From assembly GCA_012038135.1 (NCBI GenBank), contig JAAVJQ010000019.1:1-51276 (forward strand): DNA of 51,276 nucleotides, given 5' to 3'. The translations under genes were made by a program, and so were the position numbers. This DNA is from Salinimicrobium nanhaiense. Its GTDB lineage: Bacteria; Bacteroidota; Bacteroidia; Flavobacteriales; Flavobacteriaceae. The notes under the pieces were generated by a model. It was given only the letters and a program-made list of their open reading frames with translations. It had not been told where the DNA came from and searched no databases. Every line of letters starts with the position of its first letter. Position 1 is the stretch's first letter. Positions 16,053-25,188 of this stretch are shown in pieces.

Positions 16053-16916
16053 AGTTAGAATTACGAAGGTAGAAGTACGAAATGCCGTCAATTCGAGTGA
16101 TTTTCTTGAGCGCCAGCGAGAGGAAATTGTATCGAGAATAGGCATTTTGTTCAAGTTCTAACAGTAGCCAGTTGCAAGTTGCAGGTTTCAATTGTTGCGG
16201 GTTACGGGCTGCGGGTTTAAAAAGCTATTAGCTCTTAGCCTTTGGCTGTTGGCGTCATTGATTTCTGTTGCTGGTTGCCTAGTGTCACGCTGAGCCCGAC
16301 CGGAGGGAGGAAAAGTCGAAGCGCTTTTTTCACGGGTGCGGTTTGATGTTCCCTGCTCTTTATTGCACAAAATAATCTGCGAAGATCTGCGGGATCTGCG
16401 GGAAATATTGTCTCCTTGCTCCCTTTTCCCGTTTTGCCCCTTCCCTATCCCGAAGGATCGGGAGGAACCGGGAAAAAAAAGTTAGCAGTGATCAGTGATC
16501 AGTAGGCAGCTAATAGTAGATCAAAATCTGCGAAGATCTGCGGGATCTGCGGGAAATATTTGTCTCATCCTCTCCCCTTGCCACTTTTCCTGTTTTGCCC
16601 TAACCCTATCCCGAAGGATCGGGAGGAACCGGGAAAAAAAGTTAGCAGTGATCAGTGATCAGTAGGCAGCTAATAGAAGATCAAAATCTGCGAAGATCTG
16701 CGGGATCTGCGGGAAATAGAGGAAGTGAGAATTAAAAATAATAAGAAAGCCGTTGGCTATTGGCTATTAGCCTTTAGCTTTCTTTAAATCTGCGCCCTTT
16801 GCGCCCACCCTTTGCGCACTTTGCGAGGAATGATTCAAGGTTCAAAATTTAGGATTCAAGATTCTTGTCAGCAACTCATCCCACTTTTGCTATCTTTATA
16901 AAACTAAACCTATCCA
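16053..16916. repeat. Intergenic repeat block 2, including a ~155-bp tandem repeat
   Basis: No gene. A family A element lies at 16084-16140 and a family C element (GTCACGCTGAGCCCGAC...GTCGAAGCGC) at 16283-16324. From about 16367 to 16720 a unit of about 155 bp is tandemly repeated a little over twice. Each unit starts with a CTGCGAAGATCTGCGGGATC segment, contains a family B hairpin (16424-16476; 16585-16638), and ends with AGTGATCAGTGATCAGTAGG. Confidence 0.8.
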
Positions 16917-17567
16917 ATGAAAAAGTTCACTCTCCTCCTATTCCTGGTTGCCCTAGTCCTTTCCTGCACAGATAATCAACAAGATCAAACCATAGTTCAA
17001 AAAATAGCCCAGGCTAACGGAATTGAAAACTTCAAAGACGTTAAGGAACTCCGTTACACCTTTAACGTCAGAGTCAACGACACCCTCAGAACCAGCAGAG
17101 CCTGGACGTGGCGACCGCAGGATAAAACAGCAACCTTGACCACTCCCGACAGCACTGTTACTTATAACTACGAATCGGAAGCTTCACAACATGAGCAGAC
17201 AGATCAGCGGTTCATCAACGATCAGTACTGGCTGTTATTTCCGTTTCACCTGGTTTGGGATGATATGGAATGGGAGCATACAGAACAGGCCACAGCACCT
17301 ATCGGCGGCGAACAAATGCAGCGCGTCACTGTCACCTATCCCGACGGTGCCGGCTATACTCCGGGAGATGTCTATGAGATCTACTTTGGAAACGATCACA
17401 TGATCAGGGAATGGGTGTATTTATCCGGCGGCAGCAGGAAGCGAGCTTTCGCGGCGACCTGGGAAGATTACGAAGAGCACGGGGGACTCAAAGTAGCTAC
17501 TATGCACAGGAGTGAAGACGGGAGTTTTGAGTTGTTTTTTACGGATGTTGAAGTTGTGACGGAGTGA
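16917..17567 (+). CDS. Putative lipoprotein of unknown function
   Basis: A 216-residue protein with an SPII signal peptide; the lipobox is LVLSC with Cys at residue 17. The mature part is beta-rich (ELRYTFNVRVND, KTATLTTPDSTVTYNY, QRVTVTYPDG) and resembles Bacteroidota lipoproteins with a LolA-like half barrel, but I cannot name a family. It has a putative AT-rich promoter upstream. Its last three codons (V-T-E) and its stop lie within the first units of an 8-bp tandem repeat that continues downstream, suggesting the repeat has invaded the 3' end. Confidence 0.75.
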   Translation: MKKFTLLLFLVALVLSCTDNQQDQTIVQKIAQANGIENFKDVKELRYTFNVRVNDTLRTSRAWTWRPQDKTATLTTPDSTVTYNYESEASQHEQTDQRFINDQYWLLFPFHLVWDDMEWEHTEQATAPIGGEQMQRVTVTYPDGAGYTPGDVYEIYFGNDHMIREWVYLSGGSRKRAFAATWEDYEEHGGLKVATMHRSEDGSFELFFTDVEVVTE

Positions 17568-18660
17568 TGAAGTGATGGAGTGACGGAGTGACGGAGTGAC
17601 GGAGTGACGGAGTGACGGAGTGATGGAGTGATGGAGTGATGGAGTGAAGCTGTTGGTCTTTAGCTTTCCGCTTTTTCTGCGGAGATCTGCGGGATCAGCG
17701 GGAAAAAATACAGGTTGCCTGTTGCCTGTTGCCGGTCTTTTGTCTTTACTGTGATGCTGTGACGGAGTGATGGAGTGATGAATCTGTTGTCTCATGGCTT
17801 GTTAGAATAAGAGAGATTCTTCGCTCCGCAAAAGCTTCGCTCTGAATGACAATTTCTGCGCACTTTGCGAGACCTTTGCGGCCTCTGCGTGAAAGAATTC
17901 CGGGTTCAAGATTATGTGAAAGATAGTGATGGAATGATGGAGTGATGGAGTGATGAAGTGATGGAGTGACGGAGTGACGGAGTAAATTAGGAAAAGTCAT
18001 TGGCCTTTAGCCTTTGGCTGTTGGCGAAAAAAGGTTGCAGGTTCCACGTTGCAGGTTCTTCTGAGTTGCGGGTTCCAGGTTGCGGGTATACAGTGTTGCC
18101 GGTTACCGGTTGCCCGTCTGTTAAAGCTGAAAGCGAGCCTTTGGCTGTTGAGGGTGAAAAAGTTGCAGGTTCCATGTTGCAGGTGGTCGTGATATTGCGC
18201 GCAACTTCCTTCCGGTAAAGGAACAACTACAGTCTTTTTTTCAAAAGATCACTTTGAACTCATTAAAAGAACCATCTCCCAATTAACCATTCCCCATCAG
18301 TTCGAGTAAAACCAGACCTGCGGGAGCAGGAATGGATTGTATCGAGAACAACCAATCCCCAATAAACGATTAACGAATCACGATTCCCGAATTAACGAAT
18401 CACGAATTAACGAATCCCGAATCCCCAATTAACCAATCTTTACCCACCGAAGCCTCTGGCGAAGGAGGGCCCGATTAACGATTCCCGCTTAACGATTCCC
18501 GAATTAACGATTCCCGAATTAACAAATCACGAATTAATCAGTCACCAATTAACCATCTTCAGGGATTAAGGATAGGATTTTGGATTAGGGATTCCCCATC
18601 CTGCAGTTATCATTTCAAATTGAGGAAGTGTATGTCTTTAACATTAATCACAGACTAACA
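17556..18660. repeat. Intergenic repeat block 3 with 8-bp minisatellites
   Basis: No gene. 17556-17643 is eleven copies of GTGAYGGA. About seven further copies lie at 17926-17981, followed by a segment (about 17982-18041) that recurs at 51091-51150. A tract of TTGCAGGTTCCACGTTGC-like near repeats spans 18029-18190 and recurs at 20070-20330. A family A element (18297-18350, core CCTGC-GGGA-GCAGG), one copy of the GCCGAAGCCTCTGGCGAAGG-type repeat (18442-18472) and low-complexity CGATTCCCGAATTAA arrays complete the block. Confidence 0.85.
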
Positions 18661-18696
18661 AATTACAATCGTAATTAAACCTATTTACAGATTTTT

Positions 18697-18735
18697 AAAA
18701 AGTTATAATTATACTTATAACTTTTTCTATATTTG
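18697..18735 (+). promoter_or_regulatory. Promoter with long AT-rich inverted repeat
   Basis: AAAAAGTTATAA (18697-18708) pairs exactly with TTATAACTTTTT (18715-18726), a 12-bp arm palindrome directly upstream of an exact -7 motif TATATTTG (18728-18735). A related half site GGTTATAATCATAATTAC follows before the ATG at 18763. This looks like an operator for the ATPase gene. Confidence 0.55.
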
Positions 18736-18762
18736 TAAAAGGTTATAATCATAATTACAACA

Positions 18763-19974
18763 ATGATTCCAGGTGTACCAGATAAAATACTTATCCGCTC
18801 CCATTATTTGGAAAAGCTGCAGCCATTTATTGGCCAAAATATTATCAAAGTAATAACAGGCCAACGCCGGGTAGGTAAAAGTTATTTACTTTTTCAAATA
18901 ATACAACTTATCCTTAATAGGGATCCTAAGGCAACTATTATATATATCAATAAAGAAGATCTGGCTTTTTCCTTTTTAAGAACTGCCCATGATTTGAACG
19001 AATATGTGGTTGCAAAGAAAGCCAAATCCGGTAAGACTTATGTTTTTATAGATGAAATCCAGGATGTGGAAAATTTTGGAGAAGCTCTCCGCTCTTTGTT
19101 ATTAAACGGGGACCTTGATCTTTACTGTACCGGGAGCAATGCCAACTTATTATCCGGGGACATTGCAGGGCATCTTAGTGGCAGGTATATAGCCTTGGAG
19201 GTTTACAGTTTGGCTTATTCGGAGTTTATTGATTTTCATGGTTTAGCCGGGAATGATGAGAGCCTGGATAAATATCTTAAATACGGCGGACTTCCCTATT
19301 TAATACATTTAGAACTCAGAGATGAAATAGTATTTGATTATTTAAAAAATATCTATCAGAGTATTGTTTACCGTGATATTATCAACCGTTACGCAATTCG
19401 CAATGTTAACTTTCTGGAGCAACTGGTATTATTCTTAGCTGCGCATACGGGCAGTATCTTTTCGGCAAAAAAAATAAGCGATTTCTTAAAATCGCAACGT
19501 ATAAAAATGGCACCAAACCAGGTGCAGAATTATATACAGCATCTGGTGAATGCCTTTCTTATCCATAAGGTGGGACGTTACGATCTAATAGGAAAGCGAT
19601 TATTTGAGATTGGAGAAAAGTATTATTTTGAGAATTTGGGCATACGTAACGGCCTTTGGGGTTATAGATTAGAAGATCGGGGCAAGATCATGGAAAATGT
19701 GGTGTATAATCATTTGCTGTTTAGAGGTTATAAGGTGCAGGTAGGAATATTGGGGGATAAAGAAATAGATTTTATAGCAGAAAAAGAAGGGGAAAAGTTA
19801 TACGTGCAAGTAGCGCTTAGCATTAACAATCCCGAAACCCTGGAAAGGGAATTTGGAAATCTTAAGAATATTCGGGATAACTACCCAAAGAAGGTAGTGA
19901 CACTGGAAGCTTTTTCCGGTAACACAGTAGAGGGAATAGAAATCCAGGACCTGCGTAGCTTTTTACTTGCTTAA
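18763..19974 (+). CDS. AAA ATPase with DUF4143 domain
   Basis: A 403-residue protein of the AAA_14/DUF4143 type. The P-loop GQRRVGKS is at 33-40, the Walker B-like strand TYVFIDEIQD near 91-100, and a sensor-like CTGSNANLL follows. The C-terminal domain contains ENLGIRNGLWGY, ENVVYNHLLFRGYKV, then an E-I-D...V-Q-V-A core (DKEIDFIAEKEGEKLYVQVA) that resembles a PD-(D/E)XK nuclease fold. Such proteins are common, often horizontally transferred and of unsettled function. It is bounded on both sides by repeat blocks and has a strongly palindromic promoter. Confidence 0.85.
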   Translation: MIPGVPDKILIRSHYLEKLQPFIGQNIIKVITGQRRVGKSYLLFQIIQLILNRDPKATIIYINKEDLAFSFLRTAHDLNEYVVAKKAKSGKTYVFIDEIQDVENFGEALRSLLLNGDLDLYCTGSNANLLSGDIAGHLSGRYIALEVYSLAYSEFIDFHGLAGNDESLDKYLKYGGLPYLIHLELRDEIVFDYLKNIYQSIVYRDIINRYAIRNVNFLEQLVLFLAAHTGSIFSAKKISDFLKSQRIKMAPNQVQNYIQHLVNAFLIHKVGRYDLIGKRLFEIGEKYYFENLGIRNGLWGYRLEDRGKIMENVVYNHLLFRGYKVQVGILGDKEIDFIAEKEGEKLYVQVALSINNPETLEREFGNLKNIRDNYPKKVVTLEAFSGNTVEGIEIQDLRSFLLA

Positions 19975-20760
19975 CTGGAAACTTTTCTTGAAAATTGTCT
20001 TATAAGACGGTTGCCGGTTACCGGTTACCCATCTTGAAGCAGTTAGCGATTAGCCCTTGGCTGTCGAGGGTGAAAAGGTTGCAGGTTCCATGTTGCAGGT
20101 TCTTCTGAGTTGCGGGTTTCCAGGTTGCGGGTATAAACTGTTGCCGGTTACCGGTTGCCCGTCTGTTAAAGCTGAAAGCGAGCCTTTGGCTGTTGAGGGT
20201 GAAAAGGTTGCAGGTTCCAGGTTGCGGGTATAAAGTGTTGCCGGTTGCCGGTTGCCAGTCTGTTAAAGCTGAAAGCGAGCCTTTGGCTGTTGAGGGTGAA
20301 AAAGTTGCAGGTTCCATGTTGCAGGTGGTCGTGATGTTGCGCGCAACCTTTCCCAATTAACCAATCTTTACCCACCGAAGCCTCTGGCGAAGGAGGGCCC
20401 GATTAACGATTCCCGAATCAACGATTCCCGAGTAACAATTCCCGAATTAACGAATCACGAATCAACGATTCCCGAATCAACGATTCCCGAATTAACGATT
20501 CCCGAATTAACGAATCATAAATCACCAATTAACTAATTTTTACCCACCGAAGCCTCTGGCGAAGGAGGGCCAATTTAACCATTCTCCAATTAACCAATCC
20601 CATTAGTTCGAGTAAAACCAGACCTGCGGGAGCAGGAACGGATTGTATCAAGAACAACCAATCCCCAATTAGCCATTCCCCGTCAATGGTAGTGTTTTTT
20701 CTTGAGCGGAAGCGAGGGAAAAAATGTATCGAGAACAACCAATCACCAATTAACCAATCC
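19975..20760. repeat. Intergenic repeat block 4
   Basis: No gene. 20070-20330 repeats the TTGCAGGTTCCATGTTGC family in at least two tandem near-copies (about 120 bp each, with GTCTGTTAAAGCTGAAAGCG as shared segment). Copies of the GCCGAAGCCTCTGGCGAAGG-type repeat are at 20370-20400 and 20542-20571. Two family A elements are at 20604-20655 and 20681-20737, the second with core TTTTTTCTTGAGCGGAAGCG. Arrays of CGATTCCCGAATTAA lie between. Minus-strand open frames here are repeat artefacts. Confidence 0.85.
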
Positions 20761-21234
20761 CTATAAAACTTCCGATACCCTAACATTCACCACCAATCCC
20801 AGTCCGGCGAGGATAAGCTTAAGGCGTTTGCTGCCGACTTTCTGAATGACTGCTTCTTTCCCTTTAAAACTACCATTGGAGATGATGAGCTTGTCACCGG
20901 GGGTGAGGTGGCTGACTTCAAACTCTTCCACCCGCCCGTCTTCCAGCCAGGATTTTATGGTATTGATCTCTTCGTCTCTTATAATTGCAGGTTTTCCTAA
21001 CCAGAACAGGTATTGCACCACGCCGGGAGTGTCAAAGACCTTTGCCCGGTCTTTTTCCGCCAGGTGCACAAAGACATAGGATTTGAAAAGCGGACTGGTG
21101 ACTTTCTTTTTCCGGTCGCTCCACTGACGCACCTCCGTGATCTGGGGGCAATAGGTGTCAATTCCTTTCTCCTCCAGTTCTTTCGCTACTTTCTTCTCCC
21201 ACCTTGGCTTTGTGTACAGGGCGTACCAATTCAT
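20761..21234 (-). CDS. UpxY/NusG-like transcription antiterminator
   Basis: A 157-residue NusG-paralogue. The N-terminal NGN domain is clear (MNWYALYTKPRWEKKVAKEL, then SPLFKSYVFVHL), and the C-terminal KOW part reads LTPGDKLIISNGSFKGKEAVI. Family members of this length in Bacteroidota (UpxY) bind RNA polymerase at the leader of surface-polysaccharide operons to prevent early termination. Here the gene is on the opposite strand to the polysaccharide locus that begins 4.3 kb to the right, so action in trans or on a leader is inferred. Its stop abuts repeat block 4. Confidence 0.9.
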   Translation of the reverse strand: MNWYALYTKPRWEKKVAKELEEKGIDTYCPQITEVRQWSDRKKKVTSPLFKSYVFVHLAEKDRAKVFDTPGVVQYLFWLGKPAIIRDEEINTIKSWLEDGRVEEFEVSHLTPGDKLIISNGSFKGKEAVIQKVGSKRLKLILAGLGLVVNVRVSEVL

Positions 21235-21340
21235 AGAAAAATTTCTTTCAAATAGATTTTACTTTCCGCAGGTAGGGGTGCACAAGGTGCCGGGAAAGCC
21301 GGGAGTCTCCTCCCTTAGCTGCACAAAAATAGGAAAAATC
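21235..21340 (-). promoter_or_regulatory. UpxY promoter and leader hairpin
   Basis: On the minus strand TATTTTTG (21324-21331) matches TAnnTTTG about 90 bp upstream of the upxY start. The leader contains a hairpin GGGAG-loop-CTCCC (about 21301-21314) close to a second GC-rich segment. It may fold in the 5' leader; no experimental support. Confidence 0.45.
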
Positions 21341-22118
21341 TGTTAATTTGAGGATTTGAAAATGTGTTGATTTGAAGATCTTTGTTGGGTAAAAGACGGG
21401 AACGTTCTCAGTTCTCAGTTGTCTGTCAGGTCAATCGTCCTTTGTGAGCTGTTGGTTATTAGCTATGGCCCGTTGGCTTTTTCTGCGGAGATCTGCGGGA
21501 TCAGCGGGAAAAAATACAGGTTGCCTGTTGCCAGTTGCCGGTCTATTGTCCTTACTGAGATGCTGTGACGGAGTGATGATGTGAGAAAGCTGTTTGGCTA
21601 TTTGCTATTGGCCGTTGGCGGGAAAAATTGCAGGTTCCACGTTGCAGGTGGTCGTGATGCTGCACGTAACCTCCTTCCGGTAAAGGAACAACTACAGTCT
21701 TTTTTTCAAAAGATCGCCCAGTTAACCATTCTTTACCCGCCGAAGCCTCTGGCGAAGGAGGGCCGAATTAACCAATCTTCACCCGCCGGAGCCTCTGGCG
21801 AAGGATGGCCCAATTAACCAATCTTCCCGCCGAAGCCTCTGGCGAAGGAGGGCCGAATCACGAATCACCAATTAACCATTCTTTACCCGCCGAAGCCTCT
21901 GGCGAAGGAGGGCCGATTCAACGATTCCCGAATTACCGATTTCCCGATTAACGATTCCCGAATTAACGAATCCCGAATCCCGAATCCCGAATCCCGAATC
22001 ACGATTCCCGAATCCCCAATCAACCATCTTTACCCGCCGAAGCCTCTGGCGAAGGAGGGCCCTATTAACCAATCTTTACCCGCCGAAGCCTCTGGCGAAG
22101 GAGGGCCAATTAACATAA
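21341..22118. repeat. Intergenic repeat block 5
   Basis: No gene. 21341-21720 holds remnants of the GATCTGCGGGATCAGCGG and TTGCCAGTTGCCGG families and a copy of a CTTCCGGTAAAGGAACAACT segment also found at 18208. Six copies of the GCCGAAGCCTCTGGCGAAGG-type repeat follow in one orientation (21735, 21781, 21826, 21885, 22032, 22078), separated by CCAATTAACCAATC and CGATTCCCGAATTAA spacers. Confidence 0.85.
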
Positions 22119-22125
22119 ATTTATT

Positions 22126-22174
22126 TTGTACGGTAATAATGCGTACATTTGCAATTAGATTATTTGTAAATAAT
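22126..22174 (+). promoter_or_regulatory. TacAT promoter and operator
   Basis: TACATTTG (22144-22151) matches the -7 motif; a TTG lies at 22126-22128. The palindrome ATTATTT-GT-AAATAAT (22159-22174) lies between promoter and ATG, the position expected for autorepression by the antitoxin-toxin complex. Confidence 0.55.
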
Positions 22175-22190
22175 TTTAAACCTAAGATCT

Positions 22191-22475
22191 ATGGCTACTT
22201 TAAAAGATAGGATCGATATACGGATCAGCAAAGAACAAAAAGAATTTATAAGATATGCGTCTGAGTTGCGCGGATTTAAAAACTTATCCGAATTTGTGGT
22301 TCATTGCATTAATGCCGAAGCAAATAAGATTGTAAAAGAAAACGAGCTTATCGTAGAGACTCTGGAGGATAAAAAAATTTTCCTGGAGGCAATTCTGAAT
22401 CCACCGGCGCCGAATTCTAAATTGAAAAGTGCTCAATTAAGATATAAAGATTTTAAGAAGAGTAATGCGATATAA
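22191..22475 (+). CDS. DUF1778 (TacA-type) antitoxin
   Basis: A 94-residue antitoxin of the ribbon-helix-helix DUF1778 family: KDRIDIRISKEQKEFIRYASELRGFKNLSEFVVHC forms the DNA-binding fold, and the C-terminal part (LEDKKIFLEAILNPPAPN) is the segment that wraps the toxin in this family. It overlaps the toxin gene by 11 bp. It likely binds the palindrome upstream and represses the operon. Confidence 0.9.
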   Translation: MATLKDRIDIRISKEQKEFIRYASELRGFKNLSEFVVHCINAEANKIVKENELIVETLEDKKIFLEAILNPPAPNSKLKSAQLRYKDFKKSNAI

Positions 22476-22965
22476 AATTGAAGTGCTTTCGAGCAACCAC
22501 CACAAGAAAAATTTCAGTTGTGGTTATGAAATGTTGGATAATTATATTCACCAACAGGCTAAACAAGATGTGAAAAGAGATCTATCTGCTTGTTTCGTTT
22601 TGTGCGAAGCCGGCAAAGCTGATATTATAGGATATTATACCTTGTCATCAGGTTCTGTTAACCGAAGTGAATTTCCGGAACATCTATCGCGCAAACTTCC
22701 ACCACACTACCACAATTTACCCACCATACTACTAGGTAGATTGGCAATAGATGGTCATTACCAAAGTAGAGGATTAGGAGAAATGCTATTAATAGACGCT
22801 TTGAATAGATGTATGGAAATTTCAAACAACCTGGGAACTCTGGCGGTAGTGGTAGATCCCATTGATAAAACAGCAGAAATGTTTTACATTAAATATGGTT
22901 TTATTAAACTTCCCGGCACAGAAAAGATGTTCATTCCCATGAAAACCGTTAGAGATTCAGTTTAA
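22465..22965 (+). CDS. GNAT acetyltransferase toxin (TacT-type)
   Basis: A 166-residue GNAT enzyme. The acetyl-CoA-binding motif is in LGRLAIDGHYQSRGLGEML (about 92-110) and the conserved Tyr144 of IKYGF corresponds to the TacT catalytic Tyr. TacT-type toxins acetylate the amino group of charged tRNA and block translation. The N-terminus reads MRYKIEVLSSNHHKKNFSCG, typical of the family. With the DUF1778 antitoxin this is a complete type II toxin-antitoxin pair. It is bordered by repeat blocks, consistent with acquisition. Confidence 0.9.
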   Translation: MRYKIEVLSSNHHKKNFSCGYEMLDNYIHQQAKQDVKRDLSACFVLCEAGKADIIGYYTLSSGSVNRSEFPEHLSRKLPPHYHNLPTILLGRLAIDGHYQSRGLGEMLLIDALNRCMEISNNLGTLAVVVDPIDKTAEMFYIKYGFIKLPGTEKMFIPMKTVRDSV

Positions 22966-23550
22966 AGTGCGCCAAAAGTTTACCTTTTAAATATTTATTC
23001 CCCGGAGCCGTGATAGGGACGATTTCTCTTTACCCGCCGAAGCCTCTGGCGAAGGAGGACCCAATTAACCAATCTTTACCCGCCGAAGCCTCTGGCGAAG
23101 GAGGGCCGATTCAACGAATCACGAATCCCGAATCCCGAATCCCGAATCACTAATTAACCATTCTTTACCCGCCGAAGCCTCTGGCGAAGGAGGGCCGATT
23201 CAACGATTCCCGAATTAACGAATCCCGAATCCCGAATCCCGAATCACTAATTAACCAATCACCAATCAACGATTCCCGATTCAACGATTCCCGAATTAAC
23301 GAATCACGAATCACGAATTAAACTTAAACGCCATACCCCGAACATAAACATCAGAAAAACCGACAACTCACAACCGACAACCGACGACCGAAACAACGCA
23401 AACGTTTTCTTAAAAATTCCTCAAAAAATCCTTCAAAAACTAAAACTGCTTTTAACCTTTCCTAAACATTCTCCACCATTTTTTTTTTTTTGCTAGCCCT
23501 CTTCTCACCACTCCCGGTTCCTCAGCCCCAGAGTTTATTATACATTAAAA
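22966..23550. repeat. Intergenic repeat block 6
   Basis: No gene. Three copies of the GCCGAAGCCTCTGGCGAAGG-type repeat (23032, 23078, 23167), all in the same orientation as in block 5, alternate with AATCCCGAATCCCGAATC arrays. After 23340 the sequence becomes unique and A/T-rich with a run of 14 T near 23480 and no open frame. Confidence 0.8.
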
Positions 23551-23599
23551 AATTTTCCACAGTTGTTGATAAAAAATTCTCAATATTTAACACGATATG

Positions 23600-23674
23600 T
23601 TTGTCTTAAAGGAAAGTTAAGAAATATATTTGCCGACTCATTCGATCAGATGTCAGATATCTGATTTTCTGATC
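23600..23674 (+). promoter_or_regulatory. Orphan promoter with nested palindromic leader
   Basis: TTTG (23600-23603), a 21-bp spacer and an exact -7 TATATTTG (23625-23632) face rightwards. Just downstream, GATCAG (23644-23649) / CTGATC (23669-23674) encloses the perfect palindrome TCAGATATCTGA (23653-23664). No gene follows for 200 bp; the next feature is the IS3 element and then the polysaccharide locus. It may be the original promoter of that locus. Confidence 0.45.
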
Positions 23675-23898
23675 CTTTTGCCGACCTGATCCAGCTTATC
23701 CTGGGACTCAGGGCGGCGAAGCCGTTTGCGCGAAGCGCCTGATTGTGAAGAAGTGACGGAGTAACCGAGTGACCAAGCCTAAATAACAACATTACTTCAT
23801 TACAGCATCACTTCGTCACTTCATTACAGCATTACAATATCAATGTCGGGTGCTGAAATAAGTTGACCGTTTTACGGAGTTTTAGACAACTCAGTATT

Positions 23899-24324
23899 AT
23901 GGCAAAACTACAAGATTTTTCTAATGAAGCTTCTAAGCGGGTAAATCGTTATTTTAGTGAAAGCTTTAAACGCAAAAAGGTTCGCGAGATTGAAAAGAAT
24001 ACTTCTACTGTTTTAGAGGTAAGCAGGGAATATGAAGTGTCTACAACGGCAGTTTATAAATGGCTGGATAAGTATTCTCATAACCGTAAACGTGGTGTAA
24101 AACAAGTTGTAGAACTTATGAGTGATACCCGAAGATTAAAAGATCTTAAGGCCAGGATCCGTGAACTGGAACAAATGCTTGGGCAAAAGCAGTTTGAGAT
24201 CGAGTTCAAGGATAAGATGATCGATATTGCAGAAGAGATGTATGATATCGATATCAAAAAAAAACTAGGTTCCAAACCCTTACCTGGTTCTGGCTCCACA
24301 GGGAAGCCCACCGATGGAAAATGA
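23899..24324 (+). CDS. IS3-family transposase OrfA
   Basis: A 141-residue protein from ATG 23899 (an upstream TTG is inside the inverted repeat). The helix-turn-helix is in VREIEKNTSTVLEVSREYEV followed by STTAVYKWLDKY, and a leucine-zipper-like helix follows (LKDLKARIRELEQMLGQKQ). It binds the element ends. A run of nine A (24256-24264) allows a -1 frameshift into OrfB, whose frame is open from that point; this would give the fused OrfAB transposase typical of IS3 elements. Confidence 0.9.
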   Translation: MAKLQDFSNEASKRVNRYFSESFKRKKVREIEKNTSTVLEVSREYEVSTTAVYKWLDKYSHNRKRGVKQVVELMSDTRRLKDLKARIRELEQMLGQKQFEIEFKDKMIDIAEEMYDIDIKKKLGSKPLPGSGSTGKPTDGK

Positions 24325-25136
24325 ACCAGATATATCGTTGGCTGGGCACTACAAAACAGAATATCCATCAGCGGCTCAACAGAGAATTAAAAAGAGCTGA
24401 GGAGGAAGAACAACTAAAAGTAGTTCTGCGTCAGGTAAGAGAGGATCATCCGCAGATGGGCTGTAAGGAGCTTTATAGAAGGATAAAACCTCAGACCATG
24501 GGGAGAGATAAGTTCTTTGAATTTTACCGTAGTTACGGATTTAAGATAACTCCACAAAAATGCTTTAGACGGACAACCGATAGCAGCGGAGTTATGCGAT
24601 TCCCTAACTTAGTTACGGGTCGGGAGTTGACAGGTGTAAACCAGGTTTGGGTAAGTGATATAACCTACTATGAGATGAACAGTAAGTTTTACTATCTCAC
24701 CTTCATCCTGGATCAATACTCCAGAAGAATCATCGGCTATAGTGCAAGTAGAACCTTAAGAACAGAAGATACTACTATACCGGCTCTGAAGATGGCTTTA
24801 ACTCGTATTAAAGGAGATGAAATAATTAAACCAATTATCCACTCCGATGGCGGAGGTCAATACTATAGCAAAGAGTTTTTAAGCCTTACAAGAGGCTGTT
24901 TAAGAAATAGTATGTGTGAGACTGTATATGAAAATCCACATGCAGAAAGGATAAATGGAACCATTAAAAACGGCTACATAAAAGGATATAATCCTACCGA
25001 TTTTAAAAGTTTAATTAGAAAATTAGATAAAGCTGTGTACATGTATAACAATGAAAAAGGCCATAGTTCCATTGATCACTTCACACCAGTAGAATTTGAA
25101 CAGAGATTAAAAAAGAAATTAGTAATTTTAGAATGA
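24321..25136 (+). CDS. IS3-family transposase OrfB (DDE integrase core)
   Basis: A 271-residue catalytic subunit. The DDE residues are in WVSDITYYEM, IIHSDGGGQYYS and NPHAERINGTIKNGYI, followed by YNNEKGHSSIDHFTPVEFE. Its ATG overlaps the OrfA stop (ATGA), but the frame extends upstream without stops to the A9 run, so synthesis as OrfAB by frameshifting is likely. All catalytic residues are present, so the element may still be mobile. Confidence 0.92.
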   Translation: MNQIYRWLGTTKQNIHQRLNRELKRAEEEEQLKVVLRQVREDHPQMGCKELYRRIKPQTMGRDKFFEFYRSYGFKITPQKCFRRTTDSSGVMRFPNLVTGRELTGVNQVWVSDITYYEMNSKFYYLTFILDQYSRRIIGYSASRTLRTEDTTIPALKMALTRIKGDEIIKPIIHSDGGGQYYSKEFLSLTRGCLRNSMCETVYENPHAERINGTIKNGYIKGYNPTDFKSLIRKLDKAVYMYNNEKGHSSIDHFTPVEFEQRLKKKLVILE

Positions 25137-25188
25137 ATAGATTAATAACCAACTTCTAAAAATGGTCAACTCTATTTAGAACTCCACA

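Larger units (their letters stand above)
23844..25188 (+). mobile_element. Complete IS3-family insertion sequence
   Basis: A 1345-bp element with imperfect 25-bp terminal inverted repeats: left TGTCGGGTGCTGAAATAAG (from 23844), right (minus strand from 25188) TGTGGAGTTCTAAATAGAG; both then read TTGACC, and about 18 of 25 positions agree. It is flanked by the 3-bp direct repeat CAA (23841-23843 and 25189-25191), the expected target duplication. It encodes two overlapping frames, OrfA and OrfB. It appears intact and is placed between the orphan promoter and manC. Confidence 0.85.

Noticed and set aside
17421..18226. Minus- and plus-strand open frames rich in HHSITPSL or NLQPF
   Set aside because: They are translations of 8-bp and TTGCAGG-type tandem repeats, without a credible start context; the same patterns recur at 20018-20375 and 50891-51109.
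21735..23196. CRISPR array
   Set aside because: The 30-bp repeats recur at irregular distances, the intervening sequence is itself repetitive rather than unique, and no cas gene is present.
23553..23561. Replication origin suggested by the DnaA-box-like TTTTCCACA
   Set aside because: Only one such box was noticed, with no dnaA/dnaN or box cluster nearby.
23863..23898. Upstream TTG start for IS3 OrfA
   Set aside because: It would begin inside or at the inner edge of the left inverted repeat; the ATG at 23899 gives a normal OrfA.
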